NCBI GenBank assembly: GCA_028691335.1
Contig: JAQUZK010000010.1
Coordinates: forward strand, 1-16,899
From: Candidatus Izemoplasmatales bacterium
Lineage (GTDB): Bacteria; Bacillota_I; Bacilli_A; Izemoplasmatales; Hujiaoplasmataceae
DNA: 16,899 nucleotides
Direction of reading: 5' to 3'
Shown here: positions 13,775 to 16,899 of the stretch, piece by piece
Layout: every line of letters begins with the position of its first letter
How positions within the stretch are numbered: position 1 is the first letter of the stretch
Program-made: the position numbers and the translations under genes
Notes under the pieces: model-generated
Told to the model about the DNA's origin: nothing
What the model saw: only the letters and a program-made list of their open reading frames with translations
The model's database searches: none

Positions 13775-15688
13775 TTAAACATCAAGGTTTTTAACATATT
13801 CAGCATTTTCGTGAATGAATTCTTTTCTACTTTCTGTATCATCACCCATTAACATTGTAAATACTCGATCAGCCTCAATAGCGTCATCTACATTTACTAA
13901 AAGTAATGTTCTTTGTTCTGGATCCATCGTTGTTTCCCAAAGTTGTTCTGGATTCATTTCACCTAGACCTTTGTATCTTTGGATTGATGGTTTACCATTA
14001 GTTTCTGATAGTATTTTATCGAGTTCTTTATCGGAGTAAGCGTATTGAACACTTTTGCCAACTTGTACTTTGTAAAGAGGTGGTTGTGCAATATATACAT
14101 TTCCATACTCAATCAGTGGTTTTAAGTATCTAAATAAGAAAGTAAGAAGAAGAGTTCTAATGTGAGCGCCATCTACATCGGCATCGGTCATAATTATGAT
14201 TTTCTTGTATCTTAAATTTCCAATATTAAATTCTTCACCAATTCCTGTTCCAAAAGCTTGTATCATCGACAAAATTTCTTTATTTTGTAGAGCTCTGTCA
14301 ATTCTAGTTTTCTCTACGTTAAGAACCTTACCTCTCAAAGGTAAAATAGCTTGAAATTCTGAATCTCTACCTTGTTTAGCTGAACCACCGGCAGAATCAC
14401 CTTCCACAATATAAATCTCTGCTCTTTGTGAATCTCTAGAACGACAATCAGCTAATTTAGATGCGAAACCTAAACTATCTAAAGGCGATTTTCTTCTAGT
14501 TGCCTCTCTTGCTTTTTTAGCGGCTAATCTAGCTCTTTGAGCCATTAATGCTTTTTCAATTATTATTTTAGCTGATTGAGGATTTTCCATTAAAAATCTT
14601 TCTAAACCCTCACTCATAATTGAACCAACAACCCTTCTTGCATCAGAGGATCCTAGTTTTGATTTAGTTTGACCTTCAAATTGAGGGTCTGGATGTTTTA
14701 TAGAAACGATGGCCACTAAACCTTCTCTAGTATCTTCGCCCGCTAATGATTCATCTTTTTTAAAAATATTAGCGCTTTTTCCGTAGTTATTTAGTATTCT
14801 CGTTAAGGTTGTTTTAAAACCTTCTTCGTGAGTACCTCCTTCAGGATTAGTGATATTGTTAGTAAAAGGATAGATGTTTGAAGCATATCCATCATTATAT
14901 TGCATAGCTATTTCAACAATAATATTTTCTTGTTCACCTTCAAAGTAAGCAACATCTTGATGAATAGCTTTTTTATCTTGGTTAAGAAATGAAACATATT
15001 CTCTTACTCCACCTTGGTAGCAGTAGTCTTTATGTACGATTTTTAATTCATCTCTTTTGTCAGATATAGAAAAATTTAGTCCTTTATTAAGAAAAGCAAG
15101 TTGTTGAATTCTAGTTCTTAATGTTTCAAATTCGTATTCCTGACTTTCTTCAAATATTAAAGGATCCGCTAAGAAAGTAACTATTGTACCAGACTTTTCA
15201 GTTTCACCTAGTAAAGTTAATTCTTTTTTTAGAAAACCATGTTCGAATTCGATTACATATTGTTTTCCGCCTTTATGGATTTCAACTGTCATATAGGCGC
15301 TAAGAGCATTTACTACAGACGCACCTACACCATGTAGACCTCCTGATACTTTATAAGAATTGTGGTCAAATTTTCCTCCAGCATGAAGTGTGGTATATAC
15401 TGTTTCAACAGAAGGTCTACCAGTTTTTGGATGTGTATCCACTGGTATACCTCTACCATTATCAGTAACTCTAACTACATTATCTGGAAGTATTTCAACA
15501 ACAATAGTATCACAAAAACCCGCTAAAGCTTCGTCAACGGCGTTATCTACTATTTCCCAAACTAAATGATGTAAACCTCTAGGACCTGTAGAGCCTATGT
15601 ACATCCCGGGTCTTTTCTTTACGGCCTCAAGGCCTTCAAGAATCTGTATATTACTTGAATCATATTTACTGTTTTCACGATTATCCAT
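13775..15688 (-). CDS. gyrB: DNA gyrase subunit B
   Basis: ATPase subunit of gyrase; closes as a clamp on the transported DNA segment and, with GyrA, introduces negative supercoils. The 637 residues are a normal Bacillota length and intact. GHKL ATPase domain: catalytic Glu45 and Asn49 (EIVDNAVDEALAG), Asp76 in DNGRGIPV, lid motifs HAGGKF and GGLHGVGASVVNALS. TOPRIM domain: EGDSAGGSAKQGRD (429 on) and the metal-binding DADVDG (502-507). C-terminal segment: QRYKGLGEMNPEQLWETTMDP. The start ATG lies inside the last codons of recF (8-base overlap), behind GGAGGG, so translation is coupled to recF. Downstream come the dehydrogenase gene and gyrA in the same orientation. It is the natural partner of the interrupted gyrA, and its intactness argues that gyrase is needed. 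Confidence 0.97.
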   Translation of the reverse strand: MDNRENSKYDSSNIQILEGLEAVKKRPGMYIGSTGPRGLHHLVWEIVDNAVDEALAGFCDTIVVEILPDNVVRVTDNGRGIPVDTHPKTGRPSVETVYTTLHAGGKFDHNSYKVSGGLHGVGASVVNALSAYMTVEIHKGGKQYVIEFEHGFLKKELTLLGETEKSGTIVTFLADPLIFEESQEYEFETLRTRIQQLAFLNKGLNFSISDKRDELKIVHKDYCYQGGVREYVSFLNQDKKAIHQDVAYFEGEQENIIVEIAMQYNDGYASNIYPFTNNITNPEGGTHEEGFKTTLTRILNNYGKSANIFKKDESLAGEDTREGLVAIVSIKHPDPQFEGQTKSKLGSSDARRVVGSIMSEGLERFLMENPQSAKIIIEKALMAQRARLAAKKAREATRRKSPLDSLGFASKLADCRSRDSQRAEIYIVEGDSAGGSAKQGRDSEFQAILPLRGKVLNVEKTRIDRALQNKEILSMIQAFGTGIGEEFNIGNLRYKKIIIMTDADVDGAHIRTLLLTFLFRYLKPLIEYGNVYIAQPPLYKVQVGKSVQYAYSDKELDKILSETNGKPSIQRYKGLGEMNPEQLWETTMDPEQRTLLLVNVDDAIEADRVFTMLMGDDTESRKEFIHENAEYVKNLDV

Positions 15689-16775
15689 TATTTATTTTGC
15701 CCTCCTTGACTAAGTGGTTTTGAACATGAAATATTTTTGCTTTTTTAAAGAAACTGCTATTTATATCTTTAATATTTGTTGTTGTAATTATTGATTGTAT
15801 TGACGAGTCATTTAAATATTTAACTAGTTGATTTTGTCTTAAATAATCTAACTCAGAAAATACATCATCTAACAATAAAATAGGTTTTATATTTTTAGTT
15901 TTCATGATTATATTAGCTATTGAAAGAACAATTGCCAATATGATAACTCTTTGTTCGCCTTGAGATGCGTAATCTTTTGCGGCTATATTATCTATTAAAA
16001 AAACATAATCATCTCTATGAGGCCCTGTACTAGTGTTTTTTTGAGCTATGTCTTTAGGGTATTTAGATTTCAATTGATTTAATATGTTTTCTTCTATGAT
16101 TGGTTGGTAATCAAATGAAATGTCTTTGTTATTTGCGGCTAAATAGTGATACATGTTATTTAATTCTGATTTAATGCTAACTATGAATTTTTTACGGTAA
16201 TTAACAATTATTTCAGCACTCTTTGCTAGTTGTTCAGTATAGATATCTAGAAGAGTTAAATCTTGACTTTTTTTTGCGTTATAAATCTTTAATAATTCGT
16301 TTCTTTGTTTTAATACATTGCGATAATTTGATAACTCAAGTAAATAATTCTTATCTATTTGGCCAATTATCATATCTATAAAAAATCTTCTGTTTTTTGG
16401 AGAACCTTTTATTAAATCCATATCCTCCGGAAGGAATGCTAAGATCTTAATTTTCCCAATATAGTCGCTTAATTTATTAACATCTTGATTATTAAAAGTG
16501 ATTTTTTTACCATTTTGAGTAATTATTATTTTACTATTAATAGGAATATCGTTTTGAATTTTAGCTTGAATTTTAGCAAATTCAGCTTCAGTATTAATTA
16601 TAGAAGAATCCATGCTTTTATAGGATTTTGCTAAAGCAAGAAAATATATAGATTCTAATAGATTAGTTTTTCCACTACCGTTATTCCCGATAAAAAAGTT
16701 AATATTATCGCCAAAAAAAATACTAGTTTTTTTATAACCACGATAATTATTTAAAGTCAAAGAGTTTATTAACAT
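15681..16775 (-). CDS. recF: DNA replication and repair protein RecF
   Basis: SMC/ABC-like ATPase that, with RecO and RecR, helps load RecA at single-strand gaps. The 364 residues match the family. Walker A is GNNGSGKT (30-37) inside INFFIGNNGSGKTNLLESI; the ABC-type signature is YASQGEQRVIILA (about 269-281); Walker B is PILLLDDVFSELD with D303/D304. The family-specific PEDMDLIKGSPKNRRFFID segment follows the N-terminal lobe. The start ATG directly abuts the TAG stop of yaaA with no spacer and lacks a good ribosome site of its own, which points to translation by re-initiation or coupling. The 3' end overlaps gyrB by 8 bases. The order is the usual origin-proximal yaaA-recF-gyrB. Confidence 0.97.
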   Translation of the reverse strand: MLINSLTLNNYRGYKKTSIFFGDNINFFIGNNGSGKTNLLESIYFLALAKSYKSMDSSIINTEAEFAKIQAKIQNDIPINSKIIITQNGKKITFNNQDVNKLSDYIGKIKILAFLPEDMDLIKGSPKNRRFFIDMIIGQIDKNYLLELSNYRNVLKQRNELLKIYNAKKSQDLTLLDIYTEQLAKSAEIIVNYRKKFIVSIKSELNNMYHYLAANNKDISFDYQPIIEENILNQLKSKYPKDIAQKNTSTGPHRDDYVFLIDNIAAKDYASQGEQRVIILAIVLSIANIIMKTKNIKPILLLDDVFSELDYLRQNQLVKYLNDSSIQSIITTTNIKDINSSFFKKAKIFHVQNHLVKEGKINNG

Positions 16776-16899
16776 CTATTTAACAATCCTATAACTCTTA
16801 TTATTTATTTGAATAACATCTTGTGGATATAGTTTTTTCCCTCGTCTGGATTCTAATTCATTATTAACTGTAATAGGATTATCCAATAAAAAAAATTTG
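16776..16899 (-). CDS. yaaA: S4-domain RNA-binding protein YaaA, C-terminal part (5' end outside window)
   Basis: Only the last 40 codons are in the window, too short to stand out as an open reading frame. Read on the minus strand from base 16898, the peptide runs KFFLLDNPITVNNE, then LESRRGKKLYPQDVIQ and INNKSYRIVK, ending in TAG at 16778-16776. This matches the small S4-like protein (YaaA/YbcJ type, about 70 residues) encoded between dnaN and recF in many Bacillota; the pattern xVNxExxxRRGKKLYxxDxV is its hallmark. The S4 fold suggests RNA binding, and the exact role is unknown. The stop touches the recF start codon. It makes it likely that dnaN and dnaA lie just beyond the right edge. Confidence 0.88.
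   Translation of the reverse strand, partial: KFFLLDNPITVNNELESRRGKKLYPQDVIQINNKSYRIVK

Noticed and set aside
16822..16830. DnaA-box-like TGTGGATAT
   Set aside because: One isolated near match (8 of 9) inside the yaaA coding region, with no cluster and no AT-rich unwinding element; not evidence for an origin here.
1..16899. CRISPR arrays, insertion sequences, prophage or defence genes
   Set aside because: No direct repeat array, transposase, integrase or phage-like gene was seen; the window is core housekeeping content.

Overview
The window comes from an AT-rich, low-GC Gram-positive bacterium. Gene content and order (uvrA-hprK-lgt-whiA; yaaA-recF-gyrB-gyrA) are those of Bacillota and relatives. 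The very low GC suggests a deep-branching Mollicute or near relative (Acholeplasma-, Izemoplasma- or Haloplasma-like), but that placement is inference. The genetic code is standard: TGA is the natural stop of the membrane-protein gene at 2254-2808 and of whiA, and tryptophans in conserved motifs are TGG.

Left block, plus strand, 1-10046. It holds the 3' three quarters of uvrA (excision repair), an orphan membrane protein, hprK (carbon regulation through HPr), lgt (lipoprotein lipidation), whiA and acpS. These are tightly packed, with overlaps at hprK/lgt and whiA/acpS, and look like one transcription unit. Then come a membrane-anchored thioredoxin-like gene with its own promoter and terminator, tex, a six-helix membrane protein with its own promoter, and tRNA-Ser(GCU). 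A terminator that works in both directions closes the block at 10058-10089.

Right block, minus strand, 16899-10105. This is the classical origin-proximal operon yaaA (partial)-recF-gyrB-gyrA, with a glycerol-1-phosphate dehydrogenase-like gene inserted between gyrB and gyrA. The order implies dnaN, dnaA and probably oriC lie beyond the right edge. No gene-free stretch exceeds 300 bases. The largest space between protein genes, 9898-10104, holds the tRNA, its promoter and the terminator.

Three things stand out. (1) Lgt carries an N-terminal extension that is itself a textbook lipoprotein: signal peptide, lipobox LSGC and a small extracytoplasmic domain resembling Listeria-Bacteroides (InlB B) repeats. 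The enzyme may therefore be its own substrate. (2) gyrA is split by one in-frame TAA exactly between blades 3 and 4 of its C-terminal pinwheel; reading continues uninterrupted on the other side. (3) A G1P-dehydrogenase homologue with its metal ligands intact sits inside the gyrase operon. A smaller oddity is the loss of one zinc-ligand cysteine in UvrA.
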